Shown here: in pieces, positions 15,529 through 23,324 of the stretch
How the letters are laid out: each line of letters begins with the position of its first letter
How positions within the stretch are numbered: the stretch's first letter is position 1
NCBI GenBank assembly: GCA_051004815.1
Contig: JBPCJY010000113.1
Coordinates: forward strand, 1-30,739
DNA length: 30,739 nucleotides
Reading direction: 5' to 3'
Origin: JBBQXY01 sp051004815
Lineage (GTDB): Bacteria; Chloroflexota; Ktedonobacteria; Ktedonobacterales; Ktedonobacteraceae
Position numbers and translations under genes: made by a program
The notes under the pieces: model-generated
Databases searched by the model: none
Told to the model about the DNA's origin: nothing
Seen by the model: the letters and a program-made list of their open reading frames with translations, nothing else

Positions 15529-16200
15529 ATGCCAGCTACCCCTGATAAGACACGCACAATAGAAAAAATATTTCGCCAGGTCAAGCGACTGCGTGAGCAC
15601 ATGCAGCCAAGCGAAGAGCCATTGCTCGCCATCCCAGCCATCTGGGACAGTGGCAAACAGCAGCACAGCACACCCTGCGATGTGATTGTCACCAACCAGC
15701 GTCTGCTGGGCTACTATTCCGTAATCCGCCCGCGCCCACGCCTCTTCCTGGAAGAGCTACCCCTGGCAGAGATCACCGCCGTCTCATTTCGCCATAAAAC
15801 CTACGAACCGCTCTTCCGTGAACTCCTGGTCAGCATAGGCCAACGCAAAGTATATATTCGTGCTCCCCGCCGCCATCTCGAAGCCTTATATACCGCGTTA
15901 CGCGCAGCCAACGAACAGTACGTCACTTCCGCACAAGCAACATTTGAAGATGTCCCTGCCAGTGCTACCCCTGTTACAATACCGTCACCAACTACCGTCT
16001 ATGGTCGCCAGGATATTCGCACAACCTTTGAACGCTCTCCCCTGGCCATTGTACTGCTCTTTGGCGGTGGCCTCGTCCTCGAAATCGTCGGCTTTGGCCT
16101 CTGGGCCGCGACCCAAAACCTACAGGCTGGACTACCCCTCTTCATAGCCGGTCTAGTCTCAGTGATTACCGCGACACTCCTGCGAAGGCAACGCAAGTGA
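15529..16200 (+). CDS. PH-like domain membrane protein, unknown function
   Basis: The product is 223 residues. The region at about 30-125 (EEPLLAIPAIWDSG ... CDVIVTNQRLLGYYSV ... LFLEELPLAEITAVSF) has the pattern of bacterial PH-like (YokE/bPH type) domains: a 'TNQRLL' strand and an 'L.EI..V' strand. About 40 Pro/Thr/Ser-rich residues follow, then two TM segments at about 171-193 and 201-218 and a basic end. It is probably membrane-anchored with the PH-like part in the cytoplasm. Start ATG 15529 has AGAAGG 11 bases upstream; ATG 15508, in frame, lies only about 4 bases after the predicted RNA start. It converges on the next gene with 9 bases between the stops. Confidence 0.65.
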   Translation: MPATPDKTRTIEKIFRQVKRLREHMQPSEEPLLAIPAIWDSGKQQHSTPCDVIVTNQRLLGYYSVIRPRPRLFLEELPLAEITAVSFRHKTYEPLFRELLVSIGQRKVYIRAPRRHLEALYTALRAANEQYVTSAQATFEDVPASATPVTIPSPTTVYGRQDIRTTFERSPLAIVLLFGGGLVLEIVGFGLWAATQNLQAGLPLFIAGLVSVITATLLRRQRK

Positions 16201-16209
16201 TCCCACTCC

Positions 16210-17619
16210 CTACCCCTTCACCAATCCATTGCTAAGCACAAGTTGCAGTGCCAGATGTTGCTCGTAGGCATCCGCCATCGGCATCGTTGGCCAGAGTCTG
16301 TGCGCCACATCGTTCGCCGCTAATAACACCCCAAAACGTTGCAAACAGTAGGCCGCAACGTGATAGGAAGGCGCAGGTGTAATCGTCAAACCGGTCAAAT
16401 TAGGAGCGGCGACAGCGACACAACCGGCTGCTGCAAGCGGGCCAGAGGCATACTTCCAACTGACCGCGAAGTTCTTCAACTCCGCCGCGCTCAAGAACGC
16501 ATCTATTTGCACTTCGCTCTCCGCTGATGAACAGAAAGGATTGCCAAAGGGCAGCGTATTGGCATGGCCAAGCGGTATAGAGACGTGCCAACCCATCTCA
16601 TCCCAGGTGATATGGAAAGGCATGACAAGCTCATACCCTTGCGCCCCCGCAAAGGCATCGGGTTGATTCTGCGCTATACTTTTCCCATTGAGGGTCGTAT
16701 AGTCCCAAACGGGAAGGACAACTCCCAACACATCCCATTCTTGCGCACGCAACACAGCAGTAGTATCAGCCATCGGGTCAGCACAAAATACATGGCAATC
16801 TTGCCCCCAAACCACACACTCTTGCCCATTATTTTGCCCATCAACCGTACATGGCCTACTGTTCGGAGAGAGTGGACTCGCATCCAATTGAAAATGGATG
16901 GTCGCCCGCAAAGGTTGCCGTGCCGTGATAAACACACCTCGCTGAGATGTTGAATCATAGACCTCTCCAGGCTGCACCGTCTCCGTAGAGCGTTGGGCAT
17001 CCAGAGCCGCTTGTACCGCCTGTAGCAAAGCCAGGCGCGGCTTATCTGGCACTATCTGCAATGAAGCAGGGAAAGAGAGCAGCCAGGCACTTCTGCCTCC
17101 CCCCAAACTGACCGAATTATCATAGTGGCAGGTATCCACACCAAAATTGGCAGGAACCGAAACAATACAACGTTGTTCTTGAAACGGATCAGCCTTCCAC
17201 TCCAAAACATGTTGACCACGAGCAATGCGTAACGGTGGGTCAACTCCAACATTCGGCAAATGCTTCATTCGCTGCCCATCGAGGTACGCGCTCCCCCACG
17301 ATGGCGCACCATCGATATAAAAGAGATCAACGCCCGGCACCAGTGTAGCCGTCGGAGTAGGCACACGGGCGGCAAGCAGACGCACCGCCAAATTACGCAC
17401 CGGCAACGAACTTCCCAGGATTATCACAACAACGATTGCCACGATACTAGCTGTCAATATCAATTGAAACCTGCGTTGACGCGCAACAGACGTCAGCTTA
17501 ATGGATGAAGGAAAAGGCATAAAAGGACGCTCAGATCCTCTCTGCTGCTCATCACCTCCACCAGGAAGATCGACGATTTCCACATCCAGGTCTTTTTTCT
17601 TTTGTTCATCAACGTTCAT
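16210..17619 (-). CDS. Membrane-anchored extracytoplasmic protein, unknown function
   Basis: The product is 469 residues. It has a polar N-terminus with about 50 cytoplasmic residues, one TM at about 51-71, then a large extracytoplasmic part. A Pro/Thr linker (ARVPTPTATLVPG) precedes a segment reading VDLFYIDGAPSWGSAYLDGQ, which resembles PEGA-type surface-layer modules. The rest is beta-rich with about ten cysteines (for example in QRCIVSVPAN, DTCHYDNS and QDCHVFCADP), consistent with disulfides outside the cell. I do not recognise a family for the main body. The ribosome site ATAGGAG lies about 11 bases before the ATG. It is divergent from the etf operon. In the 255-base gap (17620-17874) I see the etfB promoter but no convincing promoter for this gene. 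Confidence 0.7.
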   Translation of the reverse strand: MNVDEQKKKDLDVEIVDLPGGGDEQQRGSERPFMPFPSSIKLTSVARQRRFQLILTASIVAIVVVIILGSSLPVRNLAVRLLAARVPTPTATLVPGVDLFYIDGAPSWGSAYLDGQRMKHLPNVGVDPPLRIARGQHVLEWKADPFQEQRCIVSVPANFGVDTCHYDNSVSLGGGRSAWLLSFPASLQIVPDKPRLALLQAVQAALDAQRSTETVQPGEVYDSTSQRGVFITARQPLRATIHFQLDASPLSPNSRPCTVDGQNNGQECVVWGQDCHVFCADPMADTTAVLRAQEWDVLGVVLPVWDYTTLNGKSIAQNQPDAFAGAQGYELVMPFHITWDEMGWHVSIPLGHANTLPFGNPFCSSAESEVQIDAFLSAAELKNFAVSWKYASGPLAAAGCVAVAAPNLTGLTITPAPSYHVAAYCLQRFGVLLAANDVAHRLWPTMPMADAYEQHLALQLVLSNGLVKG

Positions 17620-17766
17620 CGATAACTATGCTCCTATAAAAGCCATACTGCCAGTTTGTTAGTCTTTCTATAATATCATGTTTTGTAACCATTTAAGTCT
17701 CTTCTTTTCCTGACTCCTCGTCGCCTCTATAAACTTCTGCTAAACCCACTTCGTTAGCTGGCAACG

Positions 17767-17796
17767 TTGACACACTCTTTTCCAGACAGGTACAAT
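17767..17796 (+). promoter_or_regulatory. Promoter of the etfBA-FeS operon
   Basis: TTGACA (17767-17772), an exact -35, and TACAAT (17791-17796) are spaced by 18 bases, leaving a leader of about 70 bases before etfB. It shares the TACAATAGGA end with the DUF2630 promoter. Confidence 0.7.
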
Positions 17797-17874
17797 AGGA
17801 TAGCCTGGAAAACCACGTAGGCTCTTGGCTATTTTTCCTCCTACGTTTCTATACAAAAAGACGAGGCAATTACA

Positions 17875-18660
17875 ATGAAGATTTATGTCTGTGTTAAACA
17901 GATTCCCGATCCGAACACCGTCGTTAGCAAACTCGACCCGAACACAAAACGGCTCGTGCGCAGCGGTGTCTCGCTTGTCCTTGACCCCGGTGATGAAAGC
18001 ACTATTTCAGCCGCCATCAAATTGCGCGATACCCTCGGCAATAGTGAGGTCATCGCCGTCAGCATGGGACCCACCAGTGCGCAGGAAGCCATGCGCCGCG
18101 CCTTAGCTATGGGCGTTGATCGCGCTATCCTGGTCACTGACCCTGCCCTGGCAGGTTCTGATGCCCTCGGCACCGCCCGCGTCCTGGCTGCTATCCTGAA
18201 AAAAGAAACTCCCGACCTGATCTTCTGCTCTACTGAAAGCACCGACGGCTATACCGGTATGGTTCCCGGCGGCATCGCGGAATTTCTGGGTCTCCCCCAA
18301 TTGACCTTTGCCCGTGAAATCAACGTTGAAGGCACCAAAGCTGTCATCAAACGCGTCACCCAAACCGGTTATCAGACCGTTGAATGCCCCCTGCCAGCCG
18401 TCGTCACCATCGCCAGCGGCTCCTTCGAGGCCATTTACCCGACCATGAAGGGCATTATGGGCGCGAAGAAAAAACCCTTCAACCAACTAACCCTGGCCGA
18501 CCTCGGCCTTGATGCTGCCCAGGTTGGCGAGGCGGGAGCGCGAGAACGTGTGCTGTCTATCGGAAAAGTTGAAGCTCGTGCGGCAGGCCAGGTGCTGAAA
18601 GATGATGGCAACTCCGCGCAAACTATCGCTGACTTCTTGCAGCGCTACCAATTGCTTTAG
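17875..18660 (+). CDS. etfB: Electron transfer flavoprotein, beta subunit
   Basis: This 261-residue protein matches EtfB/FixA across its length: MKIYVCVKQIPDPN at the start, VLDPGDESTISAAIKL, then GVDRAILVTDP, and LIFCSTESTDGYTGMVP in the nucleotide-binding region, ending with an arm that wraps around EtfA. With EtfA it forms a soluble heterodimer that takes electrons from acyl-CoA dehydrogenases. Whether the nucleotide site binds AMP (housekeeping type) or FAD (bifurcating type) cannot be settled by eye. It is the first gene of an operon with a strong promoter; its stop overlaps the AGGAGG site of etfA. Confidence 0.95.
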   Translation: MKIYVCVKQIPDPNTVVSKLDPNTKRLVRSGVSLVLDPGDESTISAAIKLRDTLGNSEVIAVSMGPTSAQEAMRRALAMGVDRAILVTDPALAGSDALGTARVLAAILKKETPDLIFCSTESTDGYTGMVPGGIAEFLGLPQLTFAREINVEGTKAVIKRVTQTGYQTVECPLPAVVTIASGSFEAIYPTMKGIMGAKKKPFNQLTLADLGLDAAQVGEAGARERVLSIGKVEARAAGQVLKDDGNSAQTIADFLQRYQLL

Positions 18661-18671
18661 GAGGATTGAGA

Positions 18672-19640
18672 ATGCCAAATACTATTTGGGTCGTCATAGA
18701 AATCGAAGAGGGCAAACCCGCCCGTTCTTCGTTAGAAGTGTTGGGTAAAGCAGCACAACTGGGCCGTGCCGAGGCCATTGTCCTTGGTTCATCAGCCGCC
18801 GACGTTGCCTCCACCCTTGGCGAATATGGTGCGGAGAAGGTCTACGTCCACGCGGACGCCGTCTACGACACCTACCTGACCCTTCCCGCGGTAGACACCA
18901 TCAGCGACCTGCTCAAACAACATTCACCCGCGTTGTTGCTGCTTGCCACGACCTATGATCTGCGCGATATCGCCGCTCGTCTCAACGTGCGCAACAATAT
19001 GGGCTTGATTACTGATGCCACCGACTTGAGCTTTGAGGGCGACACCCTCAACGTCACCGTCCCCTGGGGCGGCGAAAATGTCGTTACCGCGACCCACCCG
19101 CAGCAAGGCACCGGTATCGTCCTCACCCGTCCCAAAGCTTTTGGACTGGAGCAGCACGAGGGGAAAACTGCTGAAATCGAGACGCTGAACGTCTCCTTCA
19201 ACGCGGCCTCCCAGTCGATTAAGATACTTGAACGCGTCAATCTACCAACCGAGGGACCAGCCCTGGAAGACGCGAGCGTCATCGTCAGTGGTGGACGCGG
19301 CCTGGGCAAAGCCGACAATTTCCATCTGGTGGAAGAGCTTGCTACCGCCCTCGGCGGTGCTCCCGGTGCGACCCGCGCCATCGTCGATGCTGGCTGGTTG
19401 CCCTACAGCTACCAGATTGGACAGACCGGCAAGACGGTAAAGCCCACACTCTACGTTGCCTGTGGTATCAGTGGTGCCATTCAGCACCTCGCTGGCATGA
19501 AAGGTTCCAAATACATCATCGCCATCAACAAAGATGAGCACGCGCCCATCTTCTCCGTTGCCGACCTCGGTGTAATTGGCGACGCCCTCACCATCCTGCC
19601 ACAACTCACACAAGAAGTGAAACGACGTAAAGCTCAGTAA
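18672..19640 (+). CDS. etfA: Electron transfer flavoprotein, alpha subunit
   Basis: This 322-residue protein is EtfA/FixB. The C-terminal FAD domain is complete: GGRGLGKADNFHL from about 207, VDAGWLPYSYQIGQTGKTV at about 238-256, and the family signature LYVACGISGAIQHLAGM at 260-276 followed by KYIIAINKD. The N-terminal domain (1-190) is typical. The start is ATG 18672, because AGGAGG (18659-18664) sits 7 bases upstream; the in-frame TTG at 18666 is too close to that site. It acts as a dimer with EtfB and should pass electrons to the membrane oxidoreductase encoded next, with 89 bases and a strong hairpin between. Confidence 0.96.
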   Translation: MPNTIWVVIEIEEGKPARSSLEVLGKAAQLGRAEAIVLGSSAADVASTLGEYGAEKVYVHADAVYDTYLTLPAVDTISDLLKQHSPALLLLATTYDLRDIAARLNVRNNMGLITDATDLSFEGDTLNVTVPWGGENVVTATHPQQGTGIVLTRPKAFGLEQHEGKTAEIETLNVSFNAASQSIKILERVNLPTEGPALEDASVIVSGGRGLGKADNFHLVEELATALGGAPGATRAIVDAGWLPYSYQIGQTGKTVKPTLYVACGISGAIQHLAGMKGSKYIIAINKDEHAPIFSVADLGVIGDALTILPQLTQEVKRRKAQ

Positions 19641-19655
19641 TAATAGCACCCGCTG

Positions 19656-19702
19656 CCTCCATCCTCCAGGGTACCCCTTGCGGGTACCCTGGAGGATGGA
19701 GG
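19656..19702 (+). repeat. Perfect 21-bp-stem hairpin inside the etf operon
   Basis: Bases 19656-19676 and 19682-19702 are perfect reverse complements with a 5-base CTTGC loop. There is no T-run after it and an AAGGAGG ribosome site follows, so it is not a standard terminator. CCCTTGCGGG and the CCCTGG end resemble the repeat family at 2102-2256. It may set the etfBA:oxidoreductase ratio by partial termination or by protecting upstream mRNA. Confidence 0.8.
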
Positions 19703-19729
19703 TAGTAGGAACTACAAGGAGGTACACCT

Positions 19730-21883
19730 ATGACTCCCCCTGTGATCTCTCCAACTGGGGGTTGGATCGGCACAACACTCTTTGTCATTCTCTTCCTGGC
19801 TGCCCTCGTCCTCTTCGGTGTACGCACGGGCAGATTGATTACCTTGCTAGTGAAGGGACGCAGGGAGGATCGGACAGACCATATAGACGACCGTATCGGC
19901 GAATTTTTCATGGTCGTCCTCGGACAGAGTGGTGTGCTACGCGACCCCATCCCTGGTATCGCCCATTTCTTTACCTTCTGGGGTTTCATTATCATCCAGT
20001 TTGGTCTCCTCAACTTGATCCTGGGAGCTTTTAACGGCTCATTGCCACTGCTGGGCGACAATCACACCTTCGCTATCGTCCTGGATGCCTTCGTCGTCTT
20101 TGTGCTGATAGCCCTGCTCCTCTTCGCCTTCCGCCGTTCCGTCGTGCGCCCCAAGCAGCTATCCAGCTTCTTGCATGGGCCATGGGATGGCTATGTCATT
20201 CTGGGTCTCATCCTGGCCGTTATCGTGTTCCTGGCCCTGGTTGAAAGCTTTGAGTTCGCCGCCTACGCCACCGCTAATGGCGTAACAGCCGCGAACAACA
20301 GCGGGGCATGGACACCCATTGGAGCATGGCTCTACCCGCTCTTTAGCGGTATCAGCACCAATGACAACATCATCCTCTACCGTATCTCCTGGTGGCTGCA
20401 CATCTCCACCGTGCTGGGTTTCCTTATCTACCTGCCCCGTTCCAAACACCTGCACCTGATGGCAACCCCTTTCAATGTCTTCTTCCGCAACTACGCCCCC
20501 AAAGGCGCTTTGCCATTGCTGGAGAACATTGAAGAGCGCGAAGATTACGGCGTCTCGAAAGCCGAACAATTCACCTGGAAACAGTTGCTGGACGGCTACG
20601 CCTGTACCGAATGTGGACGCTGCAACACCGTCTGTCCCGCCACCAACACCGGTAAACCGCTCTTTCCCAAAGAGATCATCTTGGGCGTCAAAGAGGCCCT
20701 CTTTGTGCGCAGCAGTGAAATTCTGGGCGCGGATTCGCTCTACAACCGGCTGGGCATAGCTGGCGTCAGTGCCGACAAAACGCCAGATGAGAAAGATGCC
20801 CATCACGAACCAATGGTCGGCGGCATCATTTCCAATGACGCGCTGTGGGCTTGTACAACCTGTCGCGCCTGCATGGAGATCTGTCCAGTTTCCATTGAGC
20901 ATGTGCCAAAAATCGTCGATATGCGCCGTCACCTGGTGATGGAAGAAAGCGAATTCCCCACGGAAGTTACCTCGCTCTTTAACAACATCGAGCGCAACGC
21001 CAATCCCTGGGAGATCAGCAACGATAAACGCGCTGAATGGGCTGCTGGCCTGGGTGTGCCACTCATGGCCGAGAATCCCGATGCCGATGTCCTCTACTGG
21101 GTTGGCTGCATGGGTTCCTTTGATAAGCGCAATCAGAAGGTGGCGACCGCCGTTGCCAAAATTCTGCTAGCGGCCAAGGTCAATTTCGCCATCCTTGGCC
21201 CGGAAGAGTCCTGCACAGGCGACCCCGCCCGCCGTATCGGCAATGAATACCTGTGGCAGATGATGGCCCAACAGAATATCGAGGTACTCAACGGCTACGG
21301 CTTCAATACCACTGCCAACGACCATAGCAATGGTCATAACGGCCATGGAGCAACCGGCGTAGCCACGAAGCAGCGCACCATTATCACCGCTTGCCCGCAC
21401 TGCTTCAATACGATGAAGAACGAGTATACGCAGCTTGGTGGTCATTACGAAGTCATCCATCACACCGTCTTCATCGACAAATTGCTGGCCGACGAGAAGA
21501 TCACTTTGCCCGAAGGCTTTGACCAGCGCAAACTCACCTATCACGATCCATGCTATATTGGTCGCTACAATGATGTGTACGACGAGCCGCGTCGTGTGCT
21601 AACTGTCCTGAATAGCAATGGCGTCACGGAGATGCGTCGCAACAAGAACAAGAGCTTCTGCTGCGGCGGCGGCGGTGGACGCGCCTGGATGGAGGAGAAG
21701 ATCGGCAAGCGCATCAATCAAACGCGTGTCAACGAGGCATTGGAGACAGGAGCCGAAGTCCTTGCCGCCGCCTGTCCCTTCTGTATTACCATGTTCGACG
21801 ACGGCATCAAAGGCGTCGAGGCCGAAGAGAAAATGCAGATCGAAGACATCGCCGAGATCGTCGCGCACGCGATTGAATCTTAA
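19730..21883 (+). CDS. EMO-like membrane FeS oxidoreductase (ETF:menaquinone)
   Basis: The product is 717 residues. The N-terminal half has about six TM segments of nitrate-reductase-gamma type, with candidate heme ligands such as H224 in WWLHISTVLGF and the SKHLH stretch. Two [4Fe-4S] ferredoxin motifs follow: C292, C295, C298, C302 and C375, C378, C381, C385. The rest is HdrD-like with two CCG units: C460 (YWVGCMG), C495, C555/C558, C608 (YHDPCYIGRY), C644/C645 (CCGGGGGRAW) and C682/C685. This is the layout of ETF:(methyl)menaquinone oxidoreductase (EMO). Encoded after etfBA, it should move ETF electrons to the quinone pool. A His-rich loop (NDHSNGHNGHG, from 530) lies between the CCG units. 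The start has an excellent AAGGAGG site. Confidence 0.92.
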   Translation: MTPPVISPTGGWIGTTLFVILFLAALVLFGVRTGRLITLLVKGRREDRTDHIDDRIGEFFMVVLGQSGVLRDPIPGIAHFFTFWGFIIIQFGLLNLILGAFNGSLPLLGDNHTFAIVLDAFVVFVLIALLLFAFRRSVVRPKQLSSFLHGPWDGYVILGLILAVIVFLALVESFEFAAYATANGVTAANNSGAWTPIGAWLYPLFSGISTNDNIILYRISWWLHISTVLGFLIYLPRSKHLHLMATPFNVFFRNYAPKGALPLLENIEEREDYGVSKAEQFTWKQLLDGYACTECGRCNTVCPATNTGKPLFPKEIILGVKEALFVRSSEILGADSLYNRLGIAGVSADKTPDEKDAHHEPMVGGIISNDALWACTTCRACMEICPVSIEHVPKIVDMRRHLVMEESEFPTEVTSLFNNIERNANPWEISNDKRAEWAAGLGVPLMAENPDADVLYWVGCMGSFDKRNQKVATAVAKILLAAKVNFAILGPEESCTGDPARRIGNEYLWQMMAQQNIEVLNGYGFNTTANDHSNGHNGHGATGVATKQRTIITACPHCFNTMKNEYTQLGGHYEVIHHTVFIDKLLADEKITLPEGFDQRKLTYHDPCYIGRYNDVYDEPRRVLTVLNSNGVTEMRRNKNKSFCCGGGGGRAWMEEKIGKRINQTRVNEALETGAEVLAAACPFCITMFDDGIKGVEAEEKMQIEDIAEIVAHAIES

Positions 21884-21890
21884 AGTAGCT

Positions 21891-21941
21891 ACACAAAGAA
21901 AGTTTCAGGGTGGAGATGCCACCCTGAAACTTTCTTTGTGT
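21891..21941. terminator. Bidirectional terminator, 23-bp perfect stem
   Basis: Bases 21891-21913 and 21919-21941 are perfect reverse complements with a 5-base loop. The stem contains AAAGAAAG on one side and CTTTCTTT on the other, giving U-rich ends in both directions. It sits between the FeS oxidoreductase (+) and the AOC/dirigent-like gene (-), so it can end both transcripts. Confidence 0.85.
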
Positions 21942-21949
21942 GCGTAGAT

Positions 21950-22471
21950 TTACATTTCAATCTGGTAAATGAAATCGTATTCGGAGCCAATGGGATTGCC
22001 ACGGGCGTGGAGCCTCATCTGCCCATGTGCCGCGCTATAGCGACCAGTACCACCGGTGATAGCCAGCATCGTATCGGTAGTGTTGTCGTCATAGGGGCCT
22101 TCCACTGTGATTTGCCCATCGGCAAGGATAACCGTCCAGAAACACTCCCACACGCCGTTATGCGGATCGGCAATGGTGCGCGTACACTGCCCATTGTCCA
22201 CACCAACCTGCTTCTTGTTCGCGGCATCATAGACGGGATTATGGAAGGCGAGAACATTGCCCAAAGCATCAGGACTGGGTTTACCATTGTCAGCATCGCC
22301 AACGGTATCCGTGATGGCATGCTCAACCACATGAATCGTGAAGTTGTTGCTAGTGCTGGAACTAGTGTTAGCATGGGCCGCAAACACATTACTATTCATG
22401 ACAAACAGCGCAACGACCAGCACCAGGACAACCAGTGAGAGTACCAACGTGGGGATAAGAGACTTCTTCAT
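21950..22471 (-). CDS. Exported AOC/dirigent-like barrel protein
   Basis: The product is 173 residues. An N-terminal signal (KK then LIPTLVLSLVVLVLVVALF) is probably cut after AHA near residue 34. The mature part resembles the allene-oxide-cyclase/dirigent beta barrel: NGQCTRTIAD, WECFWTVILADGQITVEGP, then TDTMLAITGGTGRYSAAHGQ. In bacteria these small exported barrels have no agreed function; sequence alone does not support cyclase activity. The frame is open upstream to 22576, but ATG 22471 is the start because AAAGGAGA lies 7 bases before it and the signal peptide begins there. A consensus promoter (22619-22647) gives a leader of about 140 bases. Confidence 0.78.
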   Translation of the reverse strand: MKKSLIPTLVLSLVVLVLVVALFVMNSNVFAAHANTSSSTSNNFTIHVVEHAITDTVGDADNGKPSPDALGNVLAFHNPVYDAANKKQVGVDNGQCTRTIADPHNGVWECFWTVILADGQITVEGPYDDNTTDTMLAITGGTGRYSAAHGQMRLHARGNPIGSEYDFIYQIEM

Positions 22472-22618
22472 GGCAGCATCTCCTTTGCGGAAAAAATATG
22501 AGGATGCCATAGATGCAACGTCTGGCTCTACGTCCTTCCGGCTGAAACGCGACACACATGTGTAGGGACACAGCAAGCCACACCTGCAACCATGTGAGAG
22601 CGATTGCCCCTAAACTGA

Positions 22619-22647
22619 AGTGTAAGGAAACATCCAGCACTTGTCAA
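22619..22647 (-). promoter_or_regulatory. Promoter of the AOC/dirigent-like gene
   Basis: On the minus strand an exact TTGACA (22647-22642) and TACACT (22624-22619) are spaced by exactly 17 bases. It lies 138 or more bases before the start codon. Confidence 0.65.
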
Positions 22648-22770
22648 TGTATGAATCAACAATGCTCGTAGGTGGCAGCGTAGAGCAATATCTATAAGAA
22701 ATAGATCAATGAAAAATACTCAAGGTTGGAGGTTAGCCTCCACAAGTGCATGTTCTAGCAGGTCGCTCAC

Positions 22771-23310
22771 TCAAAGAGCAATCGCCCAGCGATTGAGATA
22801 GGCCAGATCCAATGCACTTCCCTGGGCTTTAAGAATACCAAGAATATCGTTCCATTGCCGTGCAGAAACTTGACCCCCCATCTTATACCATTCCAGCTTG
22901 TTGACGACCATATTTTCGGGTGAAGCTACAGGAAAGGTACGTCCTTTTCCATCCAAGGATCGTTGCCGCAGGTGGCGTAGAGCATCCCGATCAAAAGCTC
23001 GCGGTTTCGGAATAAAGACATCAACTTTAATAAATGTTTCTTGTGAGATGAGATTAAACGAGGAGTGACGTTTTATGGCATCTCGCACGGCATCTTCCAC
23101 AACGTAGTAGTCACTTGCGAGCAAACTAACGAAAGTGTGAGCCTGACTCAGTTGTAAATCGGCAACGATATCAATATCTAATGTTGGACGTGCCTCCCCA
23201 AAGAGTGAACTGGCCACCGAACCACCAATATGGTATGGCACACTGAGTTGCTCTAACACTTCAACCACTGGAGTTAGTGTCTGTGAGAGATCAGGAACAT
23301 TCATTTTCAT
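22771..23310 (-). CDS. Nucleotidyltransferase-like protein, ends at in-frame UGA
   Basis: This is a 179-residue protein of the polymerase-beta nucleotidyltransferase fold. The motif GGSVASSLFG (29-38) is followed by LDIDIVADL, with the metal-binding pair D45 and D47 intact. Its C-terminal part aligns with that of the neighbouring gene (SPENMVVNKLEWYK, then ALDLAYLNRWA). The TGA at 22771-22773 comes early: the same frame goes on for 16 codons (VSDLLEHALVEANLQP) to a second TGA at 22720-22722. Those codons still match the end of the paralog (VSSLLKRAFTDAGLREE). Either this is a recent nonsense mutation that removes the last helix, or the UGA is read through. It follows the paralog by 14 bases in an apparent operon. 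The substrate is unknown; similar genes lie in toxin-antitoxin-like pairs. Confidence 0.78.
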   Translation of the reverse strand: MKMNVPDLSQTLTPVVEVLEQLSVPYHIGGSVASSLFGEARPTLDIDIVADLQLSQAHTFVSLLASDYYVVEDAVRDAIKRHSSFNLISQETFIKVDVFIPKPRAFDRDALRHLRQRSLDGKGRTFPVASPENMVVNKLEWYKMGGQVSARQWNDILGILKAQGSALDLAYLNRWAIAL

Positions 23311-23324
23311 ACAAGCAAGCTTCT

